Assembly: GCA_017307755.1 (NCBI GenBank)
Contig: JAFKGQ010000015.1
Coordinates: 1 to 64,000, forward strand
Source: Chitinophagaceae bacterium
GTDB taxonomy: Bacteria; Bacteroidota; Bacteroidia; Chitinophagales; Chitinophagaceae
Reading direction: 5' to 3'
Length of the DNA: 64,000 bases
Under the pieces are notes generated by a model that saw nothing but the letters and a program-made list of their open reading frames with translations, did not search any database and had not been told where the DNA came from. A program made the position numbers and the translations under genes. Positions 25,930 through 35,689 of the stretch are shown here, piece after piece. Within the stretch, counting starts at the first letter, position 1. Every line of letters begins with the position of its first letter.

Positions 25930-28314
25930 ATGATAAAAAATTATCTTAAAGTGGCCTGGAGAAACCTTGTGAAGAACAAGGTGTACTCTTTTATCAACAT
26001 TTTAGGTCTGGCAACGGGTATGGCGGTGGTGATGCTTATCGGTCTGTGGATACATGATGAGATGTCGGCGAACAGGCACCACAAAAATTATTCGTCCCTA
26101 TACCAGGTGATGATGAACCAAACCTTTGATGGTCACCGGGGCACACAGCAGGCGATACCTTTTCCGCTGGGTGAAGAACTGAAAGCGAAGTTCCCTGATT
26201 TTAAAGGAGTGGCGATGTGTGATTGGGGGGGAGATCATTCTCTGATCTACAAAGAAAAAAAGATCAGCAAGAACGGTCATTTTATTGGTGAGGATGCTAT
26301 GGCGATGTTCTCGTTCAACATACTTTATGGGTATAAAAATCCACTCCATGACCTATACTCCATTGTGTTGACGGAAGAAACCGCCAAAATACTTTTTGGG
26401 ACCGAAGATCCCATCGGCAAGATCTTAAAAATGGACAATGCCACCAACCTGAAAGTTACAGCGGTTGTTCAAAAGCAACCCAGGAACAGCTCGCTTACTT
26501 TTGACTATCTGATACCATGGCAATTGCAGGAGGTCATTTATACTTATATCAAGCCGTATCATAAAACAAATTGGGGGAACAACTCCTGGCAGGCGTTTGT
26601 GCAATTAAATGATAATACGCAGCCCGCAAGCGTAAATGCCAAAATAAAGAACGTAGTTATCTCCCATTTCACCGACGAGAACACGTTAAAGAGCATCAAA
26701 CCGGAAGTTTTTATTCATCCGATGAGCAAATGGCGTTTGTACAGCGACTTTGAAAATGGGGTGAATACGGGCGGTTTTATAAAGTATGTAAGGATGTTTG
26801 GTATTTTGGGCGCCATTGTCCTGCTGATCGCCTGTATTAATTTTATGAATCTGAGTACGGCCCATTCGGAGAAAAGGGCTAAAGAGGTGGGTGTTCGTAA
26901 GGCCGTCGGTTCAGTACGGGGGCAGCTTATCAGTCAGTTCTTAAGTGAATCCATGTTGATCGCCGCACTGGCATTTGTGTTTGCGATCTTAATGGTGGCG
27001 GTCGCTTTACCCTTTTTCAACAGGCTTACGGAAAAGGACATGAGTTTGCGTCTGGCAAGTCCGATTTTTTGGCTCATCATGGTTGCATTTACCGTCTTCA
27101 CCGGGTTACTGGCCGGAAGTTATCCTGCTTTTTATCTTTCATCGTTCAATCCTGTCCGTGTACTAAAAGGGAATATAAAGACCGGCAAAGGCGGCTCTTT
27201 GCCACGCAAAATATTGGTGGTGCTCCAGTTTTCAAGCGCCGTGGTGCTTATGATCGGCACCATTATTATTTATCAACAAATACAATTCGGCAAGGACCGT
27301 CCCATCGGATTTAATAACAAGGGGCTTATTTCTGTGAATTGGTCTGATGACATTCTGAAACATTTTGAAGCGATCAAACAGGAGCTTATCAGCTCAGGCG
27401 CAGTGATCTCCATCTGTAAAAGCAACTCTCCGCCATCAGAGATATACAGCAGTAACAATGGATGGGAATGGCCAAAGAGCCTTCCGGTGGAAAAATCAAC
27501 TGTCTTTTCGACTATCGCCACGGACTATGACTATACGAAAACCCTTGGGATCAAAATGACGGCCGGCAGGGACTTCTCACGTGAGTTTGCGGATTCAAAC
27601 GGTGTCATCCTTAACCAGGCTGCAGTAAAACGCATGGGGCTTAAAGACCCTGTGGGAACGTTGCTCAAATGGAACGATAAAAAAATGGTCGTGGTAGGCG
27701 TTGTGCCGGATATTCAGATGGAGTCGCCTTTCCGGCCCATCTCTCCCTTGACGATCATCTTCAATAGTGGTTGGGTGAATTATATGAACATGCGCATAAA
27801 CCCCGGGCTGCCGGTGTCAAAAGCCATAAGCCTGATAAAGCCAATCTTTGACAAATACAATCCTGCGTTCCCTTTTGAATATAAATTTGCCGATGAGCAA
27901 TATGCGAAAAAGTTCAATTATGAGGAGCTTGTCGGCAATCTGGCAGCGATCATTGCGGTCCTGATCGTATTTATTTCCTGCATGGGGCTGTTTGGTCTGG
28001 CGTCTTTTACTGCTGAACAACGTATCAAAGAAATTGGCGTACGAAAGGTGCTTGGCGCAAGTGTACCGAGCCTTTGGAAGTTACTCTCATTTGATTTTGT
28101 CGTACTTGTGCTCATAGCCTGTGCAATTGGAGTTCCGGTGGCATGGTATGCGATGGATAAGTGGTTGAAACAATATGATTATAAAACTGATATATCCGCC
28201 GGTGTAATCTTTTTGGTGGTGGTCTTATCGGTTCTCATCACCTTATTGACAGTAAGCTATCAGGCAATCAGAGCTGCTACTGCCAACCCGGTGAAAAATT
28301 TAAGAAGTGAGTAA
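25930..28314 (+). CDS. MacB/FtsX-like ABC transporter permease
   Basis: About 794 residues with the same layout as the permease at 1379-3763: an N-terminal helix in MIKNYLKVAWRNL...GLATGMAVVMLIG, a periplasmic MacB domain, then FtsX helix groups around 285-430 and at the C-terminus (QRIKEIGVRKVLGA). The two proteins are clearly paralogues along their length. The ATG at 25930 is preferred over an in-frame TTG at 25915 because the family starts with M-I/L-K-N-Y. No ATPase is encoded nearby. The cargo is unknown. Confidence 0.92.
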   Translation: MIKNYLKVAWRNLVKNKVYSFINILGLATGMAVVMLIGLWIHDEMSANRHHKNYSSLYQVMMNQTFDGHRGTQQAIPFPLGEELKAKFPDFKGVAMCDWGGDHSLIYKEKKISKNGHFIGEDAMAMFSFNILYGYKNPLHDLYSIVLTEETAKILFGTEDPIGKILKMDNATNLKVTAVVQKQPRNSSLTFDYLIPWQLQEVIYTYIKPYHKTNWGNNSWQAFVQLNDNTQPASVNAKIKNVVISHFTDENTLKSIKPEVFIHPMSKWRLYSDFENGVNTGGFIKYVRMFGILGAIVLLIACINFMNLSTAHSEKRAKEVGVRKAVGSVRGQLISQFLSESMLIAALAFVFAILMVAVALPFFNRLTEKDMSLRLASPIFWLIMVAFTVFTGLLAGSYPAFYLSSFNPVRVLKGNIKTGKGGSLPRKILVVLQFSSAVVLMIGTIIIYQQIQFGKDRPIGFNNKGLISVNWSDDILKHFEAIKQELISSGAVISICKSNSPPSEIYSSNNGWEWPKSLPVEKSTVFSTIATDYDYTKTLGIKMTAGRDFSREFADSNGVILNQAAVKRMGLKDPVGTLLKWNDKKMVVVGVVPDIQMESPFRPISPLTIIFNSGWVNYMNMRINPGLPVSKAISLIKPIFDKYNPAFPFEYKFADEQYAKKFNYEELVGNLAAIIAVLIVFISCMGLFGLASFTAEQRIKEIGVRKVLGASVPSLWKLLSFDFVVLVLIACAIGVPVAWYAMDKWLKQYDYKTDISAGVIFLVVVLSVLITLLTVSYQAIRAATANPVKNLRSE

Positions 28315-28319
28315 CGCGG

Positions 28320-28811
28320 TTATTGCAGCTCTTCGAATTGTCCTGTCTGTCTGTTCTTCCGCACATTATCCCATGTGAAGGCGCGGCCATTCATGGCTAC
28401 ATAGACACCGTGGGGGAGGGTTTGGGCGAAAGCCAGGGCGCCACCCAGATTGAAGAACCCGTCGGAGCTACCGAATTTATAGGGGATCATTGCGCCTGTC
28501 AGGACGATGGTCTTGTCTTTTACTTTTTCGGCCAATACCCGGGCGGTGACGGACATGGTGTCGGTGCCGTGTGTGATGATGATCTTGTCTTCGTGGGCGT
28601 TCCGGCATTGGTGGGCGATGAGTTCCCGGTCTTCATCCGTCATGTTGAGGCTGTCGATCATCATCAGCGTTCTTACGGTGACGTCCAGGGTGCTGCGTGC
28701 GCGCTGGAGCATTTCGGGCAGGTGGGTTTCCTTAAAAAAAAGTTCGCCGGTGAGCTCGTTGTATTCTTTGTCGAAGGTACCGCCTGTGACGAATATACGG
28801 ATGGAGATCAT
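28320..28811 (-). CDS. One-domain asparaginase-like protein
   Basis: 163 residues matching only the N-terminal domain of L-asparaginases. TGGTFDK (the nucleophilic Thr region), THGTDTM and LTGAMIPY are present. Ordinary asparaginases have about 330 residues, and the C-terminal domain supplies part of the subunit interface. The ORF ends cleanly and the permease stop lies 6 bp away on the other strand, so this is probably a genuine short family rather than a fresh truncation. Amidase activity on asparagine or a related amide is plausible; the physiological substrate is unknown. Confidence 0.85.
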   Translation of the reverse strand: MISIRIFVTGGTFDKEYNELTGELFFKETHLPEMLQRARSTLDVTVRTLMMIDSLNMTDEDRELIAHQCRNAHEDKIIITHGTDTMSVTARVLAEKVKDKTIVLTGAMIPYKFGSSDGFFNLGGALAFAQTLPHGVYVAMNGRAFTWDNVRKNRQTGQFEELQ

Positions 28812-28847
28812 GGAGATGATTTTGGCCGCGAAGATAGTGAATGCGGA

Positions 28848-29915
28848 CTATAATACCACTCTCTTCCCTTCTTTTGCGGACCGGCTGGCCGCCTGGAGGA
28901 TCCTCACCACTATAAGATTGTTGGACAGGGATGAAAGATCGTTGGCCGGGTCGAGCCTGCCGCTGAGGACGTCTGCAAGATAGGGCAGGTTGTCCCGGTA
29001 GGTTGCGGGCTTTACCGTGACGCTGTCATAGCCTTTTTTTATCCGGGAGAGCAGGGTATTGCCGTCCAGTGCATGCAGGTAGCCTGTGACGCCGAATACT
29101 TCCAGGTCTTTTATACTGAACGGCCAGTTCCAGGATGCTTCGATGATGCCCGTTGCATCGGGGTATTCCAGCAGGATCGTGGCGTCATCGTCCACTTTGG
29201 GATAGACGGAAGTTTTGATATGATGGGTCATGGCCGTTACTGCAATAGGCGCTTTACCATGCATCAGCCACACCATCAGGTTAGCACCATAACAGCCGAA
29301 GTCCCTGATAGCGCCGCCGCCATTCTTCACCGGGTCTGTCAGCCAGCCGAGAAAGTCCGGGGAGCAGCCGATCTCTTTTGGTCCCTGGTGTCCGTCATGC
29401 ACTATCATCTTGCGGATGTCGCCAATAGCATGCTGTTCGTTGACCATTTGACCCACCTGTTGATTGGTGTTATACCAGGTCGTCTCGTAGTTGGTGAGCA
29501 CATGGATATGGTACTGGCCTGCAAGGGCGGCGATGCGATCAGCGTCCTTTACCGTAGTAGCCAGCGGTTTTTCCACCATTACTGAGATGCCTTTTGGAGC
29601 GCAAAGCTCCACCACGCCCAGGTGTTCGGAGATGGCGTTGTATGCCAGCACCGCGTCCGGGTGGATGTGTTCCAGCATGGAGGAAAGGCTGGGGTAGAAT
29701 AATGAATCAGGTAATTGATACCGTTGTTTGTATCGCTGCGCCAGCTGCGGGTCCGATTCGGCAATGCCCGCGATGATCACCTCTCCTCTTTTGAACTGGT
29801 TCATGATGTTGTGCACATGGTCATGGGTGAGGCCTGCGACGCCGACGTGCAATATCTTTTGAGCGTTGGAGGCTGCGGTGGTCAGGAGGAGAAAAAAGAT
29901 GGCAATGGTTCGCAT
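28848..29915 (-). CDS. Secreted Gfo/Idh/MocA-family oxidoreductase
   Basis: 355 residues. A signal peptide (MRTIAIFFLLLTTAASNAQ) is followed by an NAD(P)-binding Rossmann fold (VGVAGLTHDHVHN). EKPLATT carries the family's conserved Lys-Pro, and a C-terminal alpha/beta domain follows. Members interconvert sugar hydroxyl and keto groups. A secreted form is common in Bacteroidota and usually linked to periplasmic carbohydrate processing. The gene lies 36 bp upstream of the asparaginase-like gene on the same strand, so the two may be co-transcribed. Confidence 0.88.
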   Translation of the reverse strand: MRTIAIFFLLLTTAASNAQKILHVGVAGLTHDHVHNIMNQFKRGEVIIAGIAESDPQLAQRYKQRYQLPDSLFYPSLSSMLEHIHPDAVLAYNAISEHLGVVELCAPKGISVMVEKPLATTVKDADRIAALAGQYHIHVLTNYETTWYNTNQQVGQMVNEQHAIGDIRKMIVHDGHQGPKEIGCSPDFLGWLTDPVKNGGGAIRDFGCYGANLMVWLMHGKAPIAVTAMTHHIKTSVYPKVDDDATILLEYPDATGIIEASWNWPFSIKDLEVFGVTGYLHALDGNTLLSRIKKGYDSVTVKPATYRDNLPYLADVLSGRLDPANDLSSLSNNLIVVRILQAASRSAKEGKRVVL

Positions 29916-29992
29916 GGTATTGATGATTGTAGTATCGAATGTAGGAGAATTGCTGTAATTATCTTTCTGGTGTGTAAGAGCTAAGTTTTTAG

Positions 29993-31315
29993 TTAGTGGG
30001 TGGAAAGCTTGAGCAATTTCTCAGTATAATCAACCAGGAACAGCGGAATATTAAGCAAGTTGCCATCCTTTTTCAAATTTTTTAATGAATACCGGATCCG
30101 GGCAGGCGGTTTGTAGAGGTCATTATAAACGGTAAGACTTTTACTATGTATACTTTCCTCTGACTTTACTTCTATAGGGATGATGTCGTTTTTCACTTGA
30201 ATTAAGAAGTCTACTTCTGCCTGATTTCCGGACGTCCAATAGCGGGGAATTCCTTCGAAGTGAGCAATCAGATGTTGCAATATGTAGTTTTCGCTTAGAG
30301 CGCCCTTAAATTCCGTAAATAGACGGTTACCCTCCCTTACTGCAATAGGATCTAAAAACGAAAGCCTACGCAGCAACCCTACATCGAGTAAATAGAGCTT
30401 AAAAGCGGAAAGATCGTCATACGCTGAAAGAGGCAACCCTGGTTTGGCGATCCGGGAGATACGATGTACTAAACCTGCATGTGAAAGCCAGAGCAAGGAG
30501 TCTTCATATTCACGGGAACGAGCTCCTTGTTTTACAGCCTGATACAAAAATTTTTTATTATCTCTGGCCAATTGAGAAGGAATAGAGGACCAGAGGTAGT
30601 TAAGCTTAGGGATCTCCTTTTTTTCGGCATGTTTTGAAAAATCAAGAGCATAAGCGTTGAGAACATTTTGAAGCACTTGCTGCGTTCTTTCCATGTTCTG
30701 TTTTTCCAATAATGCTACTACAGCTTCAGGCATTCCACCACAAATAAAGAACATCTTCAATTTGTCGACCAACGGATGAAAGAAAATATCCGGCAAAGGC
30801 TCAATCCGGTCAATGGTTTCTATATAAGAGAGCAATTCCGGATCGGCAACGGATAAGAACTCTGCAAAACAAACGGGATTTAAATGCAGGAAATCTACTT
30901 TTCCAACAGGAAAAGAATTTCCTTTTGACATGGAAACTCCGAGTAAGGAACCGGCTCCTGCCACTGCATACTCAGGAGCATTTTCACTGAAATATTTTAA
31001 AGCATTCAGCGCGTCATTGCATTCCTGGATCTCATCGAATATAATAAGCGTTTTTTGTGGTACTATTGGCCGGCCATGCACCAACGACAAGTTCTGTAAG
31101 ATCCGTTGTACATCTTTTGTATTTTCAAAAAACTGTTTTAAGTCAGGCTGTTCCTCAAAGTTGAAATAGGCGGTACTGTCAAATTCCAATGTTCCAAAGT
31201 GTTTCAATAACCAGGTTTTACCTACTTGTCTGGCCCCCTGAAGGATAAGTGGTTTTCTTCCTGGTGACAGCTTCCAGCTTAATAATTTCTTTTGGATGGC
31301 CCTTTTGATATCCAT
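29993..31315 (-). CDS. AAA-family ATPase with DUF4143 domain
   Basis: A 440-residue cytoplasmic protein. Walker A is LQGARQVGKTWLL (about residues 25-37) and Walker B is LIIFDEIQE. A winged-helix middle part and a C-terminal DUF4143 domain follow, with WTSGNQAEVDFLIQ and IPIEVKSEE, which resemble a nuclease-like D...E-x-K core. The family is widespread and often mobile. Its role is unsettled and no partner gene is adjacent. The start at 31315 faces the hybrid regulator gene across a 152-bp gap in which I see no convincing promoter. Confidence 0.9.
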   Translation of the reverse strand: MDIKRAIQKKLLSWKLSPGRKPLILQGARQVGKTWLLKHFGTLEFDSTAYFNFEEQPDLKQFFENTKDVQRILQNLSLVHGRPIVPQKTLIIFDEIQECNDALNALKYFSENAPEYAVAGAGSLLGVSMSKGNSFPVGKVDFLHLNPVCFAEFLSVADPELLSYIETIDRIEPLPDIFFHPLVDKLKMFFICGGMPEAVVALLEKQNMERTQQVLQNVLNAYALDFSKHAEKKEIPKLNYLWSSIPSQLARDNKKFLYQAVKQGARSREYEDSLLWLSHAGLVHRISRIAKPGLPLSAYDDLSAFKLYLLDVGLLRRLSFLDPIAVREGNRLFTEFKGALSENYILQHLIAHFEGIPRYWTSGNQAEVDFLIQVKNDIIPIEVKSEESIHSKSLTVYNDLYKPPARIRYSLKNLKKDGNLLNIPLFLVDYTEKLLKLSTH

Positions 31316-31467
31316 TTTTCACAGTTTATGTGTCCTTTTTGTGTAAAAAATCACATAATTGGTATATAATTCCGTAAAATTAAGCTTTTTTACTTTTCTA
31401 TATAGAGCCGATTTGAGCTCATTTAGGGTGATGTTGAATTAACTGCTTCAAAATCAATCTCTTTTAG

Positions 31468-34400
31468 ATGTCCAGGCTTTTTGCGATAAATTTGTATATG
31501 GTCAACAGAAGTAATGTGACCCGGATATGGGTACTGTGTTTGTTCTTTCTGCTGCCTTTCTCGTTATCGGCCGCCGATCTGCCTGTGCGTACCATCGGCA
31601 TAGAGAGCGGTCTTTCGAATAATTCCGTAACAGGCGTTTACCAGGATCATAAAGGTTTTATGTGGTTCACCACCTATGATGGGCTGAACAAATACGACGG
31701 CAACACTTTTACTGTCTTTCGCAACAGGATTGGGGACAGCACTTCGCTGCGGGGGAATGAAGTGTATACCATTTCCGGTGACGCGGCGCATAATTTATGG
31801 GTTGGAGGACGCAATGGGGTCAGTATCTATCATCCGGAGAGCGGCCTGTTCTCCGCTGCCCGGTATCTTGATCCGGCCGATAATCAACTGCACATCGTAT
31901 CAGGAACTGTTTCAAACATCATGACCGGCGAGGGGGGGATCATATTGGTTGCTACGGAGCAGCAGGGGTTGCTGATGTTTGAAAAAGCGGGTGCGATCGG
32001 TCATCCTGTTCCCCTGTATGATAACGGAGTAATGGTGCATAACTATGCTGTGTCGGGTATCAAGGTTACTCAGGGGGATGGCGTATGGTTGTTTGTGTAT
32101 AATTATGGGTTGTGCCGTCTTGCCAATGGGAGGGTAAATGTTGTCAACAGGATAATCCGGCAGGGGAATTGTCTGGAGGCGGGTCCGGGAGGTTTGTGGC
32201 TGGGGAATGACAGTGGGCTTTACCATTATGATATAGCGCATGACCAATGGTCGGAGAATTTGGTGGATGGGAATTTTAAGATATCGAATCTTTGTATGGA
32301 CAGGTCTGGTGTCCTGTGGATCGCTTCGGATGGGAGGGGGGTATGGTGGAAGGGGCCGCAGGAGGAGAAGGCCCGGCCGTTCCTTTCTACAGCGGGTAAA
32401 CCCCTGGTGAATAGCAGCGCCGTCTATTCTATCTGTGAAGACAAGGAGGGGCGTAAATGGATCGGGACTTTGCGTGGGGGTATCAATATTGTCGAGCCGC
32501 GGCCTCACCCGATACGGACCATTGAATATGCCAGCGAGAAGGCGCCCAACCCCAATGATAATTTTATCCTTTCTTTTTGCGAGGACAGGAGTCATAATTT
32601 ATGGATCGGTACGGATGGCGGAGGTCTGCGGTACTGGCGGCGGAGCACAAACACTTATACTTTGTATACCCATGAGGCGGGTGACAGCAGGAGTCTGGGG
32701 GGGAATTTTGTCACGGGAGTCCTCTGTGATACGAATGGGGATATTTGGGTGTCGCACTGGTATGGCGGTATCAGCCGGCTGGACAAGTCCGGCGGCTGGC
32801 AGCATTATACCTGTTATAATCCCAATACCAATATAGCCGAGAACAGGGTATGGCTGTTGTATGAAGATGGCAGGAAAGATCTATGGGCCAGCACGAGTAA
32901 TGAAGGTACATTATATATCCTGAACAGGAAAAGTAACCAGTTTGAGCTATATGACAAGCGTATCACCAATGTTCAATGTCTGGCGGAGGATCGACAGGGT
33001 GTGCTTTGGGGTGGGAATTATTCTTCCCTGGTCAGGATCGACAGGGAGGGGAAACGTCATCAGTGGTATGAGCTGGGTTATACTGTCCGGTGTATCCATG
33101 AGGATAGGTCCGGTAATTTTTGGGTAGGTACGCAGGGCGGCGGTTTATTGCTTTTTGACAGGAAGAATGGCAGCTGGCAGCGGTTTGCCGATGCACAGGG
33201 TCTACGAAGCAATACCATCCTGCGGATATTGGAGGACGACAAGGGCAATCTCTGGATGAGCACTTTTAACGGTCTGATCCGGATGGATGTGGCCGGGAGG
33301 AAGTTCAGGAACTTCTCTGTTTCGGATGGTCTGCAAAGCAACCAGTTTAGCTTTAACGCGGCGATAGCGTTACGATCCGGGGAATTCCTTTTTGGAGGGA
33401 TCAAGGGTTTCAACCTGTTCTATCCTGACAGCATGTATGAGCAGGTGCAGGCCCCGAATATATTGCTGACGGGTATACGTATGGGGGATCAGCGGCTGGA
33501 GGCCAGCAGCCCGTTTGTCACCGGGCGGTCATTGGAAGATATACGTGAGATCACCGTCCCTTTTGACAAGGCAGCATTATCCTTTGACTTCGTGGCGCTG
33601 GAATATGGCGCACCCGACAAGATCCAATACGCTTATTATCTGGAAGGATGGGACAATGGCTGGAACTACAGCAATACGGTGCGAACGGCCAATTATACCC
33701 GTCTGCAGGAAGGGACTTACCACTTTATCATCAGGTCGACGGATGTGTCGGGCCGGTGGGGGACTGACCGCCGATTGTTGTCCATTATAGTATTGCCACC
33801 CTGGTACCGCAGCTGGTGGGCGTATCTTATATATGGGCTGGTGTTGCTGGGGGCGGGGTATTTATATCTGCGTTATACCCGGCAGCGGGAACGGCTGCGG
33901 TATGAGATCAAGCTGGCGCATCTGGAAAATGAGAAAGATAAGGAGCTGAATGAAAAAAAGTTGTCGTTCTTTACCAATATATCCCATGAGTTCAGGACAC
34001 CCCTGACGCTGATCATCAACCCTCTGAAGGAAGTGCTGAAGGAGGGGGCAGACCGGGGATTGACCACGGCCTACCGGAATGCCCGGCGTTTGTTGAGTCT
34101 TGTGGACCAGCTGCTGTTGTTCCGTAAAGCTGACAGCGGCGCTGACGCGCTCAAGCTGTCTCAGCTGGATATGGTCATGTTGTGTGATGAGGTATTCCAA
34201 TGTTTTATACAACAGGCCAGGGCCAAGCATGTCGAGTATACTTACAGCGGGAAAGGCGGACCGGTGTGGGTCCGGGGGGACAGGGAAAAGATCGAGATCG
34301 CCTTGTTCAATCTGCTGTCCAATGCCTTTAAGTTTACGCCGGATGGGGGGAGGATCTCCCTGTCCCTGGAGGAGGATGGAATGTCGGTGGTCATCGTCGT

Positions 34401-35565
34401 GGAAGACAGTGGCTGTGGCATCGCCGAGGCTGACATTGCGCGGATATTTGAAAAATACCAGCAAGGAGTTGCGGGGGGTATCCCCAAAACAGGGTTTGGT
34501 ATCGGGCTTTACCTGGTGAAGCATTTTATAGAACAGCATAAGGGAAAGGTGTATTGTGAAAGTGTGGCGGGTAAGGGTACTCGATTTATCGTGACCATGG
34601 AAAAGGGCATGGAAGGCATTCATGGGGAGGAGCCCGCGCGGGAGGAGAAGGAGACGCAGGGTTTGCTGGAAGAGTTGACGGAGGAGATGGACTTGCCCGT
34701 GGGTGTGTCCGGGGAGGCGCTGATGGACCGGGGCAGGATGGCGGAAGAGGTGGTCACGGAGAAGAGGTCCCTGCTGTTGATAGATGACGATGGGGAAATA
34801 CGAGCGTATCTTGAACATATTTTTAAAGATAAATACCTGCTGTACCAGGCAGACAATGGTAATGAGGGGTTTCGGCTGGCGCAGGAGCATGTTCCGGACC
34901 TTATCATCAGCGATGTCAATATGCGGGGTATGGATGGGGTGGAGCTTTGCGGGAAGATCAAGCGGTCGGAGAACCTGGGGCATATACCTGTGATCCTTCT
35001 GACGGCTGAAACGGCTGCCGACACCCGGCTAAAGGGGGTCGAAGGAGGGGCGGAGGATTATATCACCAAACCTTTTGATAAAGACTTTCTCCAGGCGAGG
35101 GTGGAAAGCATCCTGCGGAACAGGGACCTTTTGCAACGGTACTTTTTTGACAGTATTACCCTGCGTGAGACGGCGGTAAAGGTGCCGGCGGAATACCAGG
35201 ATTTTCTCCGGAAGTGTATCGAAGTCATTGAGAACCACCTGGACAGCGAGGATTTTAGCACCCCGAAATTTGCCAAGGCCATGGGGATGAGCCGGAGCGC
35301 CCTTTATCAGAAAGTAAAATCCATTTCCGGGCAGTCCCTGAATGCCTTTATCCGGAGTATCCGGCTGCGCAGGGCGGCGGTGTTGATGTTAAAGGAGAAC
35401 CTGAATGTAAACCAGGCCGCTTTCCAGGTAGGTATTGGGGATGCCCGTTATTTTAGGGAGCAGTTTGTAAAGCTTTTTGGGATGACCCCTTCGGAATATA
35501 TTAAGAAATATCGTCCTTCCTTTAACAGGGATTTCAATATAATAAGGAGTGAAGAGGGGGAATAA
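31468..35565 (+). CDS. Hybrid two-component system regulator of the polysaccharide utilization locus
   Basis: 1365 residues. Order: signal peptide or anchor (to about 35), a two-component-regulator propeller with repeated 'D..G.LW.G' blades (about 40-670), a Y_Y_Y domain, a membrane helix (about 787-807), HisKA with H840 in NISHEFRTPL, an ATPase domain (NLLSNAFKFTP, GFGIGLYLV), a receiver with D1149 (DLIISDVNM) and a C-terminal AraC-type HTH. Such hybrid systems sense an oligosaccharide in the periplasm and switch on the adjacent susC/susD genes, which start 124 bp downstream. All catalytic motifs look intact. An in-frame ATG at 31498 would give a more typical signal peptide. Confidence 0.93.
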   Translation: MSRLFAINLYMVNRSNVTRIWVLCLFFLLPFSLSAADLPVRTIGIESGLSNNSVTGVYQDHKGFMWFTTYDGLNKYDGNTFTVFRNRIGDSTSLRGNEVYTISGDAAHNLWVGGRNGVSIYHPESGLFSAARYLDPADNQLHIVSGTVSNIMTGEGGIILVATEQQGLLMFEKAGAIGHPVPLYDNGVMVHNYAVSGIKVTQGDGVWLFVYNYGLCRLANGRVNVVNRIIRQGNCLEAGPGGLWLGNDSGLYHYDIAHDQWSENLVDGNFKISNLCMDRSGVLWIASDGRGVWWKGPQEEKARPFLSTAGKPLVNSSAVYSICEDKEGRKWIGTLRGGINIVEPRPHPIRTIEYASEKAPNPNDNFILSFCEDRSHNLWIGTDGGGLRYWRRSTNTYTLYTHEAGDSRSLGGNFVTGVLCDTNGDIWVSHWYGGISRLDKSGGWQHYTCYNPNTNIAENRVWLLYEDGRKDLWASTSNEGTLYILNRKSNQFELYDKRITNVQCLAEDRQGVLWGGNYSSLVRIDREGKRHQWYELGYTVRCIHEDRSGNFWVGTQGGGLLLFDRKNGSWQRFADAQGLRSNTILRILEDDKGNLWMSTFNGLIRMDVAGRKFRNFSVSDGLQSNQFSFNAAIALRSGEFLFGGIKGFNLFYPDSMYEQVQAPNILLTGIRMGDQRLEASSPFVTGRSLEDIREITVPFDKAALSFDFVALEYGAPDKIQYAYYLEGWDNGWNYSNTVRTANYTRLQEGTYHFIIRSTDVSGRWGTDRRLLSIIVLPPWYRSWWAYLIYGLVLLGAGYLYLRYTRQRERLRYEIKLAHLENEKDKELNEKKLSFFTNISHEFRTPLTLIINPLKEVLKEGADRGLTTAYRNARRLLSLVDQLLLFRKADSGADALKLSQLDMVMLCDEVFQCFIQQARAKHVEYTYSGKGGPVWVRGDREKIEIALFNLLSNAFKFTPDGGRISLSLEEDGMSVVIVVEDSGCGIAEADIARIFEKYQQGVAGGIPKTGFGIGLYLVKHFIEQHKGKVYCESVAGKGTRFIVTMEKGMEGIHGEEPAREEKETQGLLEELTEEMDLPVGVSGEALMDRGRMAEEVVTEKRSLLLIDDDGEIRAYLEHIFKDKYLLYQADNGNEGFRLAQEHVPDLIISDVNMRGMDGVELCGKIKRSENLGHIPVILLTAETAADTRLKGVEGGAEDYITKPFDKDFLQARVESILRNRDLLQRYFFDSITLRETAVKVPAEYQDFLRKCIEVIENHLDSEDFSTPKFAKAMGMSRSALYQKVKSISGQSLNAFIRSIRLRRAAVLMLKENLNVNQAAFQVGIGDARYFREQFVKLFGMTPSEYIKKYRPSFNRDFNIIRSEEGE

Positions 35566-35580
35566 TCCCCTTTTATGTCA

Positions 35581-35613
35581 ATTTACCCCCCTCATTTTAG
35601 CATTTTACCCCCT
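35581..35613. promoter_or_regulatory. Direct repeats upstream of susC, possible regulator binding site
   Basis: Two similar C-rich blocks, ATTTACCCCCCT at 35581 and ATTTTACCCCCT at 35602, start 21 bp apart, two helical turns. They lie about 80-110 bp before the susC start, and TATATTTT (35633-35640) downstream could be a weak -7 element. The spacing on one face of the helix fits AraC-type binding by the upstream hybrid regulator. This is inferred from position and repetition only. Confidence 0.4.
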
Positions 35614-35689
35614 ATTCTCCCCTTATAGCAGCTATATTTTAGCACCGTAATTCAGGAAGAATCTTAAAAAATTAAACTGCTTGTCATTT

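Noticed and set aside
28323..28853. Plus-strand open frame opposite the asparaginase-like gene
   Set aside because: It mirrors the coding strand of a gene with clear asparaginase motifs; its own protein has no family features.
33862..34983. Minus-strand open frame of 373 codons inside the hybrid regulator gene
   Set aside because: It is opposite the intact kinase and receiver domains, has no recognisable domain and no start signals of its own.
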